Source: Rhodovulum imhoffii (GTDB lineage Bacteria; Pseudomonadota; Alphaproteobacteria; Rhodobacterales; Rhodobacteraceae). Taken from it: a stretch of DNA of 61,870 nucleotides. The DNA is taken from assembly GCF_003046545.1 (NCBI RefSeq), contig NZ_QAAA01000014.1, positions 1 to 61,870 on the forward strand, given 5' to 3'. The notes below the pieces were generated by a model that worked only from the letters and a program-made list of their open reading frames with translations, did no database searches and was not told the origin of the DNA. This document shows positions 50,449 to 59,216 of the stretch, one piece after another. Numbering within the stretch: position 1 is the stretch's first letter; each line of letters begins with the position of its first letter. The position numbers and the translations under genes are program-made.

Positions 50449-51747
50449 CTAACCGCATCCGGCCCCGATGTTGTTGGGATGGGTTGTCCAGTTTGCATAT
50501 TGGCCAACCTTTTTGCCTGTACGTTCGTCCACTTCCCCCACCTCCAGTTCCCGCATCGTGATGCAACCTTCGACCGGGCAGACATTGACACACAGATTAC
50601 AGGCGACACATTCCGCATCGTTGACCTCGAAGACGCGGCCCTGATGCATCCAGATCGCCTGGTGCGAGGTATCTTCGCACACGATATGGCATCGCCCGCA
50701 CTTGATGCATTTGTTTTGATCGATCACAGCCTTGGTAACATAATTCAGGTTCAGATCCTGCCAGTCCCTGGCGTTGGGAACCGCACGGCCGACGATCTCG
50801 GTGACACTCCCGAAGCCCTTTTCGTCCATGTACTGGCCGAGGCCCGAGATCATTTCCTGTACGATCCTGAAACCGTAGGTCATGGCTGCGGTACACACCT
50901 GGACGTTTCCTGCCCCAAGCGCCATGAACTCCACCGCATCCCGCCATGTCGTGACGCCGCCGATGCCACTGACCGGCAGGTTGGCGGTCTCCGGATTGCG
51001 CGCGATTTCAGCCACCATGTTCAGCGCGATCGGTTTGACCGCAGGTCCGCAATAACCACCATGCGCGCCCCAGCCGTCGATCGTGGGTTCGGGCGCGAAA
51101 GTGTCGAGATTGACCGACGTGATCGAGTTGATCGTATTGATCAGCGATACGGCATCCGCCCCCCCATCCAAGGCTGCCTTGGCAGGGTAGAGGATATTGG
51201 TGACATTCGGCGTCAGCTTCACGATGCAGGGAAAGTCCGAGTGTTTCTTGACCCACTCCGTCACCATCCGGATGTATTCGGGCACCTGGCCAACGGCCGA
51301 TCCCATCCCCCGTTCGGCCATCCCGTGGGGGCACCCGAAATTCAGTTCGACCCCGTCGGCGCCGGTATCTTCGATCCGCCTGAGGATGTCGCGCCAGGGC
51401 TTCTCCTCGCAAGGAACCATGAGGCTGACCACAAGGGCATGATCGGGATAATCCTTCTTCACCCGGGTGATCTCTTCGATATTCACCTCGAGCGGACGAT
51501 CGGTGATCAGTTCGATATTGTTCAGACCAAGAAGCCGGCGGTCCGCGCCATGAATCGCCCCATAACGCGGGCCGCTGACATTCACGACAGGCGGGCCGGC
51601 TTCGCCGAGAGTTTTCCAAACGACCCCTCCCCATCCGGCCTCATAAGCGCGGCGTACGTTGTACTCCTTGTCCGTCGGTGGCGCGGATGCCAGCCAGAAT
51701 GGATTCGGGGATTTGATGCCAATGAATTCCGAACTCAGATCTGCCAT
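50449..51747 (-). CDS. preA: Dihydropyrimidine dehydrogenase subunit PreA
   Basis: The 432-residue protein reduces uracil or thymine to the 5,6-dihydro form together with PreT. The N-terminal FMN TIM-barrel domain (dihydroorotate dehydrogenase-like, about 1-320) contains LNFGCPHGMAERGMGSAVGQ with the active-site cysteine region, and ISGLG/GIGGVTTWRDA near the phosphate-binding loop. The C-terminal ferredoxin domain carries two 4Fe-4S sets, CIKCGRCHIVC and CVACNLCVNVCPVEGC. It follows preT by three bases. Confidence 0.95.
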   Translation of the reverse strand: MADLSSEFIGIKSPNPFWLASAPPTDKEYNVRRAYEAGWGGVVWKTLGEAGPPVVNVSGPRYGAIHGADRRLLGLNNIELITDRPLEVNIEEITRVKKDYPDHALVVSLMVPCEEKPWRDILRRIEDTGADGVELNFGCPHGMAERGMGSAVGQVPEYIRMVTEWVKKHSDFPCIVKLTPNVTNILYPAKAALDGGADAVSLINTINSITSVNLDTFAPEPTIDGWGAHGGYCGPAVKPIALNMVAEIARNPETANLPVSGIGGVTTWRDAVEFMALGAGNVQVCTAAMTYGFRIVQEMISGLGQYMDEKGFGSVTEIVGRAVPNARDWQDLNLNYVTKAVIDQNKCIKCGRCHIVCEDTSHQAIWMHQGRVFEVNDAECVACNLCVNVCPVEGCITMRELEVGEVDERTGKKVGQYANWTTHPNNIGAGCG

Positions 51748-51750
51748 GAC

Positions 51751-53076
51751 TTATCCCTTCCCCATCAGGTTCTTGTGAATGTCTTCGGCAGCATCGCGAC
51801 CCTGGGCAACGGCTGTCACGGTCAGATCTTCCCCGCCTGAAGCGCAGTCCCCGCCGGCCCAGATTCCCTCAACGGAGGTTCTGCCGGCCTCCCCCACCTG
51901 AATCTTGCCATCTTGTACCGCCAGAATATCGGGCACACCTTCAAGCGCCTGTCCAATCGCGCGCATCACCTGATCGGCCGGAAGTGTGATTTCGGCCCCG
52001 GTCTCAACCAGCTTTCCATCGCGGGTTTCGGTCCGTGCAAGTGTGATGCTGCCCGAAGCCAGAGATCTTGGTGCGGCATTGTAAAGGATACGAACACCTT
52101 TCGAAGTCGCGAGGATCTGCTCGAATTCGGAGGCTGCCATGGCGGCCTTGTCCCTACGATAGGCGATTGTCACGGTTTCAGCACCCAAAAGCCTGGCCTG
52201 AACAGCGGCGTCCACTGCGGTCATGCCACCCCCGATCACCACAACATTGCGGCCTACGGGAATGTCGGTTTTATCCCGTGACTGACGCAGTTCGGAAATC
52301 CACTCCACCGCATTCACATCGGCGTCATGAGTGCCTGGAATTGTCAGCGCGTTCACACCCGCCAGACCGACTGCGAGAAACACGGCATCATGGCTTTTCC
52401 GGAGCGTCTCAAGCGACAGATTCCCCCCAAGCCGCATTCCGTATTCAAGGGTGATCCCGCCAATGCCCATCAGCCATTTCAGTTCCTTCTGGGCAAAATC
52501 GTCCGCGGCTTTGTACGCGGCGATACCGTATTCGTTCAGACCGCCGCCTTTTGCGCGCGCGTCGAAAACAGAGACATCATGGCCATGCAACGCCAAACGG
52601 TGCGCACAGGCAAGACCGGCGGGGCCGGCCCCCACGATCGCAACGGACCTGCCCGTTGAGGCCGCGCGCGTATAGGGGTGCCCCCCCTGTGCCATCAGAC
52701 GGTCGGTGGCGTGGCGTTGTAATTGGCCGATGATGACGGGCTTGCCTTCCGCTTCTTCACGGACACAGGCCTTTTCACACAGGGTTTCGGTCGGGCATAC
52801 GCGGGCGCACATCCCGCCGAGAATGTTTTGCGCGAAAATCGTGTGAGCGGCAGCCTCGGGCCGCCCCGTCGCGATCTGCCTTATGAACAATGGAATGTCG
52901 ATCTCGGTCGGGCAGGCCTCCATGCAGGGGGCATCGTGGCAGAAGTAACACCGATCCGCCGCAACACGGGCCTCATGATCGCTGAGCGGCGGGTGAAGTT
53001 CACTGAAATTGGAGCCGATCTGCGCGGAGGACAACCGCCCGGACGCAACACCCGGAGTGGAATGATCATTGGTCAT
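51751..53076 (-). CDS. preT: Dihydropyrimidine dehydrogenase subunit PreT
   Basis: A 441-residue electron-input subunit of dihydropyrimidine dehydrogenase. N-terminal cysteines for iron-sulfur clusters lie in CYFCHDAPCMEACPTEIDIP and GGMCARVCPTETLCEKAC. The FAD site is VAIVGAGPAGLACAHRL, the NADH site NVVVIGGGMTAVDAAVQARL, and the C-terminal GIWAGGDCASGGEDLTVTAVAQGRDAAE binds the FAD. The start at 53076 follows a 160-base gap with a nested palindrome. It is the first gene of the preTA operon. Confidence 0.95.
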   Translation of the reverse strand: MTNDHSTPGVASGRLSSAQIGSNFSELHPPLSDHEARVAADRCYFCHDAPCMEACPTEIDIPLFIRQIATGRPEAAAHTIFAQNILGGMCARVCPTETLCEKACVREEAEGKPVIIGQLQRHATDRLMAQGGHPYTRAASTGRSVAIVGAGPAGLACAHRLALHGHDVSVFDARAKGGGLNEYGIAAYKAADDFAQKELKWLMGIGGITLEYGMRLGGNLSLETLRKSHDAVFLAVGLAGVNALTIPGTHDADVNAVEWISELRQSRDKTDIPVGRNVVVIGGGMTAVDAAVQARLLGAETVTIAYRRDKAAMAASEFEQILATSKGVRILYNAAPRSLASGSITLARTETRDGKLVETGAEITLPADQVMRAIGQALEGVPDILAVQDGKIQVGEAGRTSVEGIWAGGDCASGGEDLTVTAVAQGRDAAEDIHKNLMGKG

Positions 53077-53100
53077 TGCTCTCTTCCCTGATGGCCCAGC

Positions 53101-53142
53101 AATTTTTACACCCGATCAAATTTTGATCAACAAGTAAAAATT
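53101..53142. promoter_or_regulatory. Nested palindrome upstream of preTA
   Basis: An inner repeat GATCAAA-T-TTTGATC (53114-53128) sits almost concentrically inside an outer repeat AATTTTTAC (53101-53109)/GTAAAAATT (53134-53142). It lies 25-66 bases before the preT start. The inner TTGATC...GATCAA arms vary from the RutR half-site TTGACC. It is a good candidate operator for one of the two RutR-like proteins. Confidence 0.55.
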
Positions 53143-53236
53143 TCCGGGGGCCGGAAATCGGCATTCGAACCCCGGAAAATAACGGCCTTGGTCCGACGAA
53201 TTGGCGCCTGCCTTTTGGCCCGTACCGCATGCAATC

Positions 53237-53851
53237 TCAGGAAGGTGTCAACGCCCTGCGGTAGAAATTTTTCAAGAAAGCCCCGGCTTGCGGGAAATGG
53301 TCTTCGCCAGACCTGTTGAGTATCGCGCTGACCTGTACATCGAAATCCGCATAATGCTGCGTTGTTGCCCAGATCGAGAACAGCAAGTGTTTCGGATCGA
53401 GCCGCGTCAGCTTGCCGTCATCCATCCAGGCCTGAATGACGGCTGATTTTTCCTCTACCAACATGCGCAATTCGCCCTTGAGCGCAGCCATGATTCTGGG
53501 CGCGCCCTGCAACACCTCGTTGGCGAACAGGCGGCTTTCGCGCGGCTGGGTGCGCGACATATCCAGCTTCTGCTGAACGTATTTCAGGATTTCCTCAACG
53601 GGGTCGCCATCCGGGTCGAGCCTGTGCAGCGGAGCCAGCCACGTTTCCAGCATCGCGGACAAAAGCGTCACGTGGATGTCTTCTTTCGAGGGGAAATAAT
53701 AGAGCAGATTGGGCTTTGAAAGCCCGGCCTCCTGTGCGATCTGATCCAGGGTCGACCCACGGTATCCATGGCGTGAAAACACCTCGAGCGCGGCGTCGAG
53801 GATGGCTTGGGAGTTCTTCCGCTGGATGCGGGTATTGCGCTGCGGCTTCAA
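53237..53851 (-). CDS. TetR-family regulator, RutR-like (upstream of preTA)
   Basis: A 204-residue regulator with TetR HTH (NSQAILDAALEVFSRHGYRGSTLDQIAQEAGLSKPNLLYYFPSKEDIHVTLL) and a RutR-type C-terminal domain (LDMSRTQPRESRLFANEVLQGAP...LDPKHLLFSIWATTQHYADFDVQVSAIL). The TTG at 53849-53851 is chosen as start because the family begins with LKPQRNTRIQRKN-like residues there; the longer frame to 53995 has no match. RutR proteins bind uracil or thymine and lose or change DNA binding. It lies just upstream of preT on the same strand and may be autoregulated with it. Confidence 0.85.
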   Translation of the reverse strand: MKPQRNTRIQRKNSQAILDAALEVFSRHGYRGSTLDQIAQEAGLSKPNLLYYFPSKEDIHVTLLSAMLETWLAPLHRLDPDGDPVEEILKYVQQKLDMSRTQPRESRLFANEVLQGAPRIMAALKGELRMLVEEKSAVIQAWMDDGKLTRLDPKHLLFSIWATTQHYADFDVQVSAILNRSGEDHFPQAGAFLKNFYRRALTPS

Positions 53852-54133
53852 GATGATGCAATGCCCGTTCTGAACCAGGTAACATCGGAGCCGGCCGGGT
53901 GTCCGGCAAAATTCCCGGTAGCAAGCAATCTGGCCAAACGGCAACAAAATGTCAAATACGCCCCCACAGACGCCTGATCGGATGCGGGGCGGCAACGGCG
54001 AACGTTATCCGCAAGTTTCTGACCCACACAAGCCTCCGCCCGGATCGCAGGCCGCAGATTCACCGCCGCATGGCGACCCCTCACCGTTACGCCGGCACAC
54101 CGGCGTAACGGCGAATCCATCGGTCAGGCACGC
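53852..54133. other. Intergenic stretch with strong hairpin
   Basis: The gap lies between the regulator start and the SBP stop, both minus strand. It contains the hairpin at 54084-54111 and should contain the regulator's own promoter. No gene is recognised. Confidence 0.4.
54084..54111 (-). terminator. Strong hairpin after pyrimidine ABC operon
   Basis: CCGTTACGCCGG-N4-CCGGCGTAACGG is a perfect 12-base-pair stem with a four-base loop, 22 bases downstream of the last gene of the operon. There is no clear T-tract, so it may end transcription with Rho help or protect the 3' end of the message. Confidence 0.6.
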
Positions 54134-55120
54134 TCAGTTCAACGCGGCATCGGTAATGACATGTGTCCAGGCGCCTTCCGGAACCGCGGTGATGACCGGA
54201 TCAGACCCCCCCGACATCAAAGTCGAAACAGTCCGCTCATAATCTGCCGGATCAAGGGCGCCATTCGACCCTGCCGTCAGTTTGGCGATTTCCCCCATCA
54301 TTCGGATCTGGTGATGCTCGGTCTGGGCCCCTGTTTCATCGTTGTCCAAAACGATCATGGCTGCCTTTTCCGGGTTTTCCTCGGCCCATTTCCAGCCCTT
54401 CATGGAGGCTCGCACGAAGCGGGTCATCTGATCGACGAATGCCGGGTCGTCCAGCCGTTCCTCGATCACGTAAAGGCCGTCCTCGAGCGTGGCGACACCC
54501 TGATCTTCATACTTGAAGGTCACGAGATCGTCCGCGGTCAGGCCCGCGTCGATGATCTGCCAGTATTCGTTATAGGTCATCGTCGATACACAATCGGCCT
54601 GACCCTGAAGAATCGGATCGACGTTGAAACCCTGCTTGAGAACGGTCACACCGTCGTCCCCCCCATCGGTTCCGATGCCCAGCGTGCTCATCCAGCTCAG
54701 GAACGGATACTCGTTCCCGAAAAACCAGACCCCCAGCGTCTTGCCCGGGAAATCGGCCGGGCCGGTGATGCCCGTGTCCTTGCGGCACGTCAGCATCATG
54801 CCAGAGCTCTTGAAAGGCTGCGCAATGTTGACGACCGGGGCTCCTTGTTCACGTGCGGCCAGAGCCGAGGGCATCCAGTCGATCATGACATCGGCCCCCC
54901 CGCCCATGAGCACCTGAACGGGGGCAATGTCAGGCCCGCCCGGTTTGATGGTGACGTTGAGATCTTCGTCGGCATAATAGCCGTTCTCAAGAGCCACATA
55001 GTAGCCCGCGAATTGCGCCTGGGTGACCCATTTGAGCTGTAGCGTCACATCGTCGGCGGCCAAGGCGCCCCCTGCGGTCAGCGCCAACGCCCCAAGGGCT
55101 GCTTTCATCTGCCTTATCAT
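54134..55120 (-). CDS. ABC transporter substrate-binding protein (NMT1/ThiY-like)
   Basis: The 328-residue periplasmic protein has a signal peptide (MIRQMKAALGALALTAGGALA, cleavage before ADDVTL) and the NMT1/ThiY-like fold start VTLQLKWVTQAQFAGYYVALENGYYADEDLNVTIKPGGPDIAP. The WxxQAQFAGYYVA motif is typical of proteins binding pyrimidine-like rings (thiamine precursors, pyrimidines). Together with dihydropyrimidinase and hydrolase genes in the same operon, uptake of a pyrimidine or a hydantoin is likely. Last gene of a six-gene operon. Confidence 0.9.
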   Translation of the reverse strand: MIRQMKAALGALALTAGGALAADDVTLQLKWVTQAQFAGYYVALENGYYADEDLNVTIKPGGPDIAPVQVLMGGGADVMIDWMPSALAAREQGAPVVNIAQPFKSSGMMLTCRKDTGITGPADFPGKTLGVWFFGNEYPFLSWMSTLGIGTDGGDDGVTVLKQGFNVDPILQGQADCVSTMTYNEYWQIIDAGLTADDLVTFKYEDQGVATLEDGLYVIEERLDDPAFVDQMTRFVRASMKGWKWAEENPEKAAMIVLDNDETGAQTEHHQIRMMGEIAKLTAGSNGALDPADYERTVSTLMSGGSDPVITAVPEGAWTHVITDAALN

Positions 55121-55153
55121 TTGTCTTCCTCCCGGTTGGTTGATTCAGGTTGC

Positions 55154-55999
55154 TCAGCCTCTTTGCGAGGGATGCCAGAACGTGACCCCTTTTTCGAGTA
55201 GTGCGACGGCGCCGTAAAAGGCCGAACCGGCCAATGCCGCCACGGTTATTTCCGCCCAGACCATATCAAGCCCCAGTTTGCCGACCTCGGTCGAAATCCG
55301 AAAGCCCATACCTTTGATGGGGCTGCCGAAAAATTCGGCGACTATGGCTCCGATCAACGCCAGCGTTGTCGCAATTTTCAGGCCGTTGAAAACGGCGGGC
55401 ATCGCGGCGGGCAGGCGCAGTTTGGTCAGCGTCTGCCAGTAACTTGCCGAATAGGTCGCCATCAGGTCGCGCTGCATCCTGTCGGTCGCGGTCAGGCCCT
55501 GTACCGTGTTGACCAGCACCGGAAAGAAGACCATCGCGACGACAACGGCCGCTTTCGACTGCCAGTCAAAGCCGAACCACATGACCAGAATAGGGGCCGT
55601 GCCCACAATGGGCAGAGCCGCAATGAAATTGCCCACCGGCAGCAAACCGCGCTGCAGGAACGGGGAGCGATCGATCAGCACCGCAACAAGGAACGCCGCG
55701 CCGCATCCGATCACGTAGCCGGAAAGGGCGCCCTTGACGAAAGTCTGAACGAAATCGACCCAGAGAACGGGGAGACTGCCGGCAAAGCGTTCCGCGATGG
55801 CCGATGGCGGTGGCAGGATCACATGAGGCACGTCCAAACCACGCACCATCCCTTCCCAGACCGCCATGACCGTGACGCCGAAAATCATTGGAACAGCCAG
55901 TTTCACAAGACGGGTCTGCCTGAGGGCGCTGTTGGCGAGTTTGTAATTCGCCCAATAGCCGACGGCCCAGGACACCAGGGCAAAGACGATCCAGGTCAT
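55154..55999 (-). CDS. ABC transporter permease 1 (pyrimidine uptake)
   Basis: A 281-residue inner-membrane protein of the BPD_transp_1/SsuC type, with about six helices. The EAA loop is at about residues 180-200 (MATYSASYWQTLTKLRLPAAMPAVFNGLKIATTLALIGAIVAEFFG). The ATG at 55997-55999 overlaps the stop of the second permease gene. It is expected to form a heterodimer with the 56xxx permease. Confidence 0.9.
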   Translation of the reverse strand: MTWIVFALVSWAVGYWANYKLANSALRQTRLVKLAVPMIFGVTVMAVWEGMVRGLDVPHVILPPPSAIAERFAGSLPVLWVDFVQTFVKGALSGYVIGCGAAFLVAVLIDRSPFLQRGLLPVGNFIAALPIVGTAPILVMWFGFDWQSKAAVVVAMVFFPVLVNTVQGLTATDRMQRDLMATYSASYWQTLTKLRLPAAMPAVFNGLKIATTLALIGAIVAEFFGSPIKGMGFRISTEVGKLGLDMVWAEITVAALAGSAFYGAVALLEKGVTFWHPSQRG

Positions 56000-56871
56000 T
56001 GGCTCATCCCCATTCTTTTCAGAATGGACCGTTCGGCCAGACCGATTGCACCGACCAGAATGGCGGCAAGGATGGCCGCCGCGAACAGGGCCGACCAAAT
56101 CTGGATTGTCTGTCCATAATAGCTGCCCGTCAGCATGCGCGCGCCCAGGCCCCGGACAGCGCCCGTGGGCAACTCGCCCACGATCGCCCCGACCAGCGAT
56201 GCCGCCATGCCGATTTTCAAAGAGGTGAACAGGTAAGGCGTCGAGGATGGCAACCGCAGCTTCCAGAAGGTCGCGTTCGGAGTCGCGTTATAGGTACGCA
56301 GCAGATCGAGTTGATCGGAGGACGGGCTGCGCAACCCCTTCACCATGCCGACAACGACCGGGAAAAAACTGAGATACGCCGAGATGATCGCCTTCGGGAT
56401 CAGACCCTGAATACCGACCGAGTTCAGAACGACGATGATCATCGGCGCAATGGCCAGAATCGGGATGGTCTGCGAAGCGATCGCCCAAGGCATCACCGAC
56501 ATGTCCATTACGCGGTAATACACAATGCCCACCGCCAGCAGAATACCCGCACCGGTCCCCATGACGAACCCAAGAAGCGTGGCCGAGAGCGTGATCCAGC
56601 CATGAAAGATCAAAGACCGTTTCGACATGGCCCGCCCCTGGAGCGCCATGTCCGCGGTGGTATTCCATAGCTCCACCACGACCTGGTGGGGGGCCGGCAA
56701 ACGGGGGCGCTCCTGGCTCCAGGTGTCGGCCACCAATTCGGGGATGGACAACTCCACCCCGGCCCGCACCGCCTGATCCTGCGCCCATTTCGCGTTCATC
56801 CACACGGCAGCGCCATACCAGAACACCACGATGGCGGTGACAACGGTGAGTATGGGAAGGAAGGATCGCAT
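55996..56871 (-). CDS. ABC transporter permease 2 (pyrimidine uptake)
   Basis: A 291-residue inner-membrane permease with a long N-terminal helix and a periplasmic segment (about 25-75) before the BPD_transp_1 core. The EAA loop is LLRTYNATPNATFWKLRLPSSTPYLFTSLKIGMAASLVGAIVGELP. It overlaps the start of permease 1 by four bases. It starts nine bases after the ATPase stop. Confidence 0.9.
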   Translation of the reverse strand: MRSFLPILTVVTAIVVFWYGAAVWMNAKWAQDQAVRAGVELSIPELVADTWSQERPRLPAPHQVVVELWNTTADMALQGRAMSKRSLIFHGWITLSATLLGFVMGTGAGILLAVGIVYYRVMDMSVMPWAIASQTIPILAIAPMIIVVLNSVGIQGLIPKAIISAYLSFFPVVVGMVKGLRSPSSDQLDLLRTYNATPNATFWKLRLPSSTPYLFTSLKIGMAASLVGAIVGELPTGAVRGLGARMLTGSYYGQTIQIWSALFAAAILAAILVGAIGLAERSILKRMGMSQ

Positions 56872-56880
56872 CAGCCGGCC

Positions 56881-57669
56881 TCACTCATCGTCATAGGCAT
56901 GACCGGCCCGCAACCCTTCGCGGACCCTGTGGGCGATTTCGAGGAATTCCGGCGTGTCGCGGATATCCAGCGGGCGTTCGCGCGGCAATGTACTTTCGAT
57001 CACATCCGTGATGCGGCCCGGACGCGGGCTCATCACGACGATCTTGGTCGACAGATAAACCGCCTCGGGGATCGAGTGGGTGACAAAACCGATCGTCTTG
57101 TCGGTCGACCCCCACAGGTGAAGGAGCTGCTCGTTCAGGTGGTCGCGAACAATCTCGTCCAGCGCGCCGAAGGGTTCATCCATCAGAAGAAGATTGGCAT
57201 CAAAGGCCAGGGCACGGGCGATGCTTGCCCGCTGCTGCATGCCGCCCGACAATTGCCAGGGAAATTTCTTGCCGAAGCCGCGCAGATCGACCAGGTCAAG
57301 AACCCGGTCGATCTGCGTGTCCTGTTCGGATTTCGGAAAGCCCATGATCTCAAGCGGCAAGCGAATGTTGTCGCGGATGCTCCGCCAGGGATAGAGCCCG
57401 GCGGCCTGGAAAACATATCCGTAGGCGCGCCGTCGGCGAGCATCGTCCGGGCTCATCCCGTTGACGGTTATACTGCCGGCTGTCGGGTGTTCCAGGGCTG
57501 CCACCACGCGCAGAAACGTGGTTTTCCCGCAGCCGGACGGACCGATGAAACTGACGAAATCGCCTTTGTCGATGGTCAGCGTCACGCCCTTCAATGCGTG
57601 TACCGGACCATCGTTCGTTTCAAAGGTCAGATTAAGGTCTTTTGCTTCGATGACGGGGGCGTTGCGCAC
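56881..57669 (-). CDS. ABC transporter ATP-binding protein (pyrimidine uptake)
   Basis: A 262-residue ATPase of the SsuB/TauB group. Walker A is GPSGCGKTTFLRVVAAL, the Q-loop is YVFQAAGLYPW, the signature is LSGGMQQRASIARALA, Walker B is LLLMDEPFGALDE and the H-loop is VTHSIPEAVYL. The start is taken as a GTG at 57669, with a GGAG site, close to the hydantoinase stop (57672). The longer frame to 57735 lies within that gene. Confidence 0.93.
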   Translation of the reverse strand: MRNAPVIEAKDLNLTFETNDGPVHALKGVTLTIDKGDFVSFIGPSGCGKTTFLRVVAALEHPTAGSITVNGMSPDDARRRRAYGYVFQAAGLYPWRSIRDNIRLPLEIMGFPKSEQDTQIDRVLDLVDLRGFGKKFPWQLSGGMQQRASIARALAFDANLLLMDEPFGALDEIVRDHLNEQLLHLWGSTDKTIGFVTHSIPEAVYLSTKIVVMSPRPGRITDVIESTLPRERPLDIRDTPEFLEIAHRVREGLRAGHAYDDE

Positions 57670-57671
57670 GT

Positions 57672-59126
57672 TCAAACTCCGGTTGCAGGAATCCCCCTGC
57701 GAATAACCGGCCGCGGCGCCGTGAGGGCCTTCCACTGCGACAGCGCCTTGTTCACGGGGGCATTCGGTTCACGGGCCACGAATTTGCCGTACCCTTCCCG
57801 GGTGCGGATTTCTCCGTCATGGATCGCGACATACCCGCGGGTCAGGGTGAAGCGCGGAAGGCCTTTGACGTGGTGGCCCTCGAAGACGTTGTAGTCGATG
57901 GCGCTTTGCTGATCGCCTGCGGCGATCGTTTTTTCCTTCTCCGGGTCCCAGACGACGATATCCGCGTCGGCCCCGACAAGAATGGCGCCTTTGGTCGGAT
58001 AGCAATTCAGGATCTTGGCGATATTGGTCGAGGTGACGGCCACAAATTCATTCATCGTCAAACGGCCCGTACCCACGCCATGAGTCCAAAGCATTGGCAT
58101 CCGGTCCTCCAGCCCGCCGGTCCCGTTGGGAATCCTGGTGAAATCGCCCGCCCCAAATCGCTTCTGTTCGGTCGTGAAGGCACAGTGATCGGTTGCGACA
58201 ACGCTGAGCGACCCGGATGCCAGACCGGCCCACAGGCTGTCCTGGTGCTTCTTGTTGCGGAACGGAGGTGACATGACGCGGCGCGCCGCATGGTCCCAAT
58301 CCTTGTTGAAATACTCGCTTTCATCCAGGGTCAGATGCTGAATCAGCGGCTCACCCCAGACGCGCTTGCCCTGCATGCGGGCGCGGCGAATGGCTTCGTG
58401 CGCTTCTTCACAACTCACATGCACCACGTAAAGCGGCACCCCCGCCATGTCTGCAATCATGATGGCACGGTTCGTGGCCTCGCCTTCGACCTGGCTCGGA
58501 CGCGAATAGGCATGTGCCTCAGGGCCGGTATTGCCTTCGGCCAGCAACCTGGCGCTGAGCTCGGCCACCACATCACCGTTTTCAGCATGGACCATGGGTG
58601 TGGCGCCCAGTTCGGCCAGACGGCTGAAGCTGGCAAACAATTCGTCATCGTTCACCATCAGGGCCCCCTTGTAGGCAAGGAAATGCTTGAAGGTGTTGAT
58701 GCCCCGTTCCTGCACCACGGTTTTCATGTCTTCGAAGACCTGCTCCCCCCACCATGTCACGGCCATGTGGAACGAGTAGTCGCAATTGGCCCGCGCCGAC
58801 TTGTTGTCCCAGCGTTTCAGCGCGTCCAGCAGGCTTTCGCCCTGGTTGGGAAGGGCGAAATCGACGATCATCGTGGTTCCCCCCGCCAAGCCGGCGCGGG
58901 TTCCGGATTCGAAATCGTCACTGGAATAGGTTCCCATGAAGGGCATTTCGAGGTGGGTGTGCGGGTCAATACCGCCGGGCATGACATAGCAGCCGGTCGC
59001 ATCCAGTTCCTTGTCGCCTTTCAGATCGGGGCCGATTTCAGCGATCTTGCCCCCGTCGACCGACACGTCGGCTTTGTAGGTCAGGTCAGCCGTGACGACC
59101 GTTCCGTTCTTGATGACTGTTGTCAT
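57672..59126 (-). CDS. hydA: Dihydropyrimidinase (D-hydantoinase)
   Basis: A 484-residue cyclic amidohydrolase opening dihydrouracil/dihydrothymine to the N-carbamoyl beta-amino acid. Metal ligands and active-site pieces are visible: GGIDPHTHLEMPFMGT (two His), FKHFLAYKGALM (carboxylated Lys), HAENGDVV, YVVHVSCEEA and VATDHCAFTTEQK (Asp). Length and motifs are normal. It follows the hydrolase gene (59217) by 90 bases in the same operon and directly precedes the transporter ATPase. Confidence 0.95.
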   Translation of the reverse strand: MTTVIKNGTVVTADLTYKADVSVDGGKIAEIGPDLKGDKELDATGCYVMPGGIDPHTHLEMPFMGTYSSDDFESGTRAGLAGGTTMIVDFALPNQGESLLDALKRWDNKSARANCDYSFHMAVTWWGEQVFEDMKTVVQERGINTFKHFLAYKGALMVNDDELFASFSRLAELGATPMVHAENGDVVAELSARLLAEGNTGPEAHAYSRPSQVEGEATNRAIMIADMAGVPLYVVHVSCEEAHEAIRRARMQGKRVWGEPLIQHLTLDESEYFNKDWDHAARRVMSPPFRNKKHQDSLWAGLASGSLSVVATDHCAFTTEQKRFGAGDFTRIPNGTGGLEDRMPMLWTHGVGTGRLTMNEFVAVTSTNIAKILNCYPTKGAILVGADADIVVWDPEKEKTIAAGDQQSAIDYNVFEGHHVKGLPRFTLTRGYVAIHDGEIRTREGYGKFVAREPNAPVNKALSQWKALTAPRPVIRRGIPATGV

Positions 59127-59216
59127 GGTTGTTCTCCCCGCTCGCCGGACCGTTTGAGCGCCGGCTTTCCTTGGTATCCGCGTCCCCCGCTTTCGGGCTT
59201 GGGGCCCGGCGGCAGA

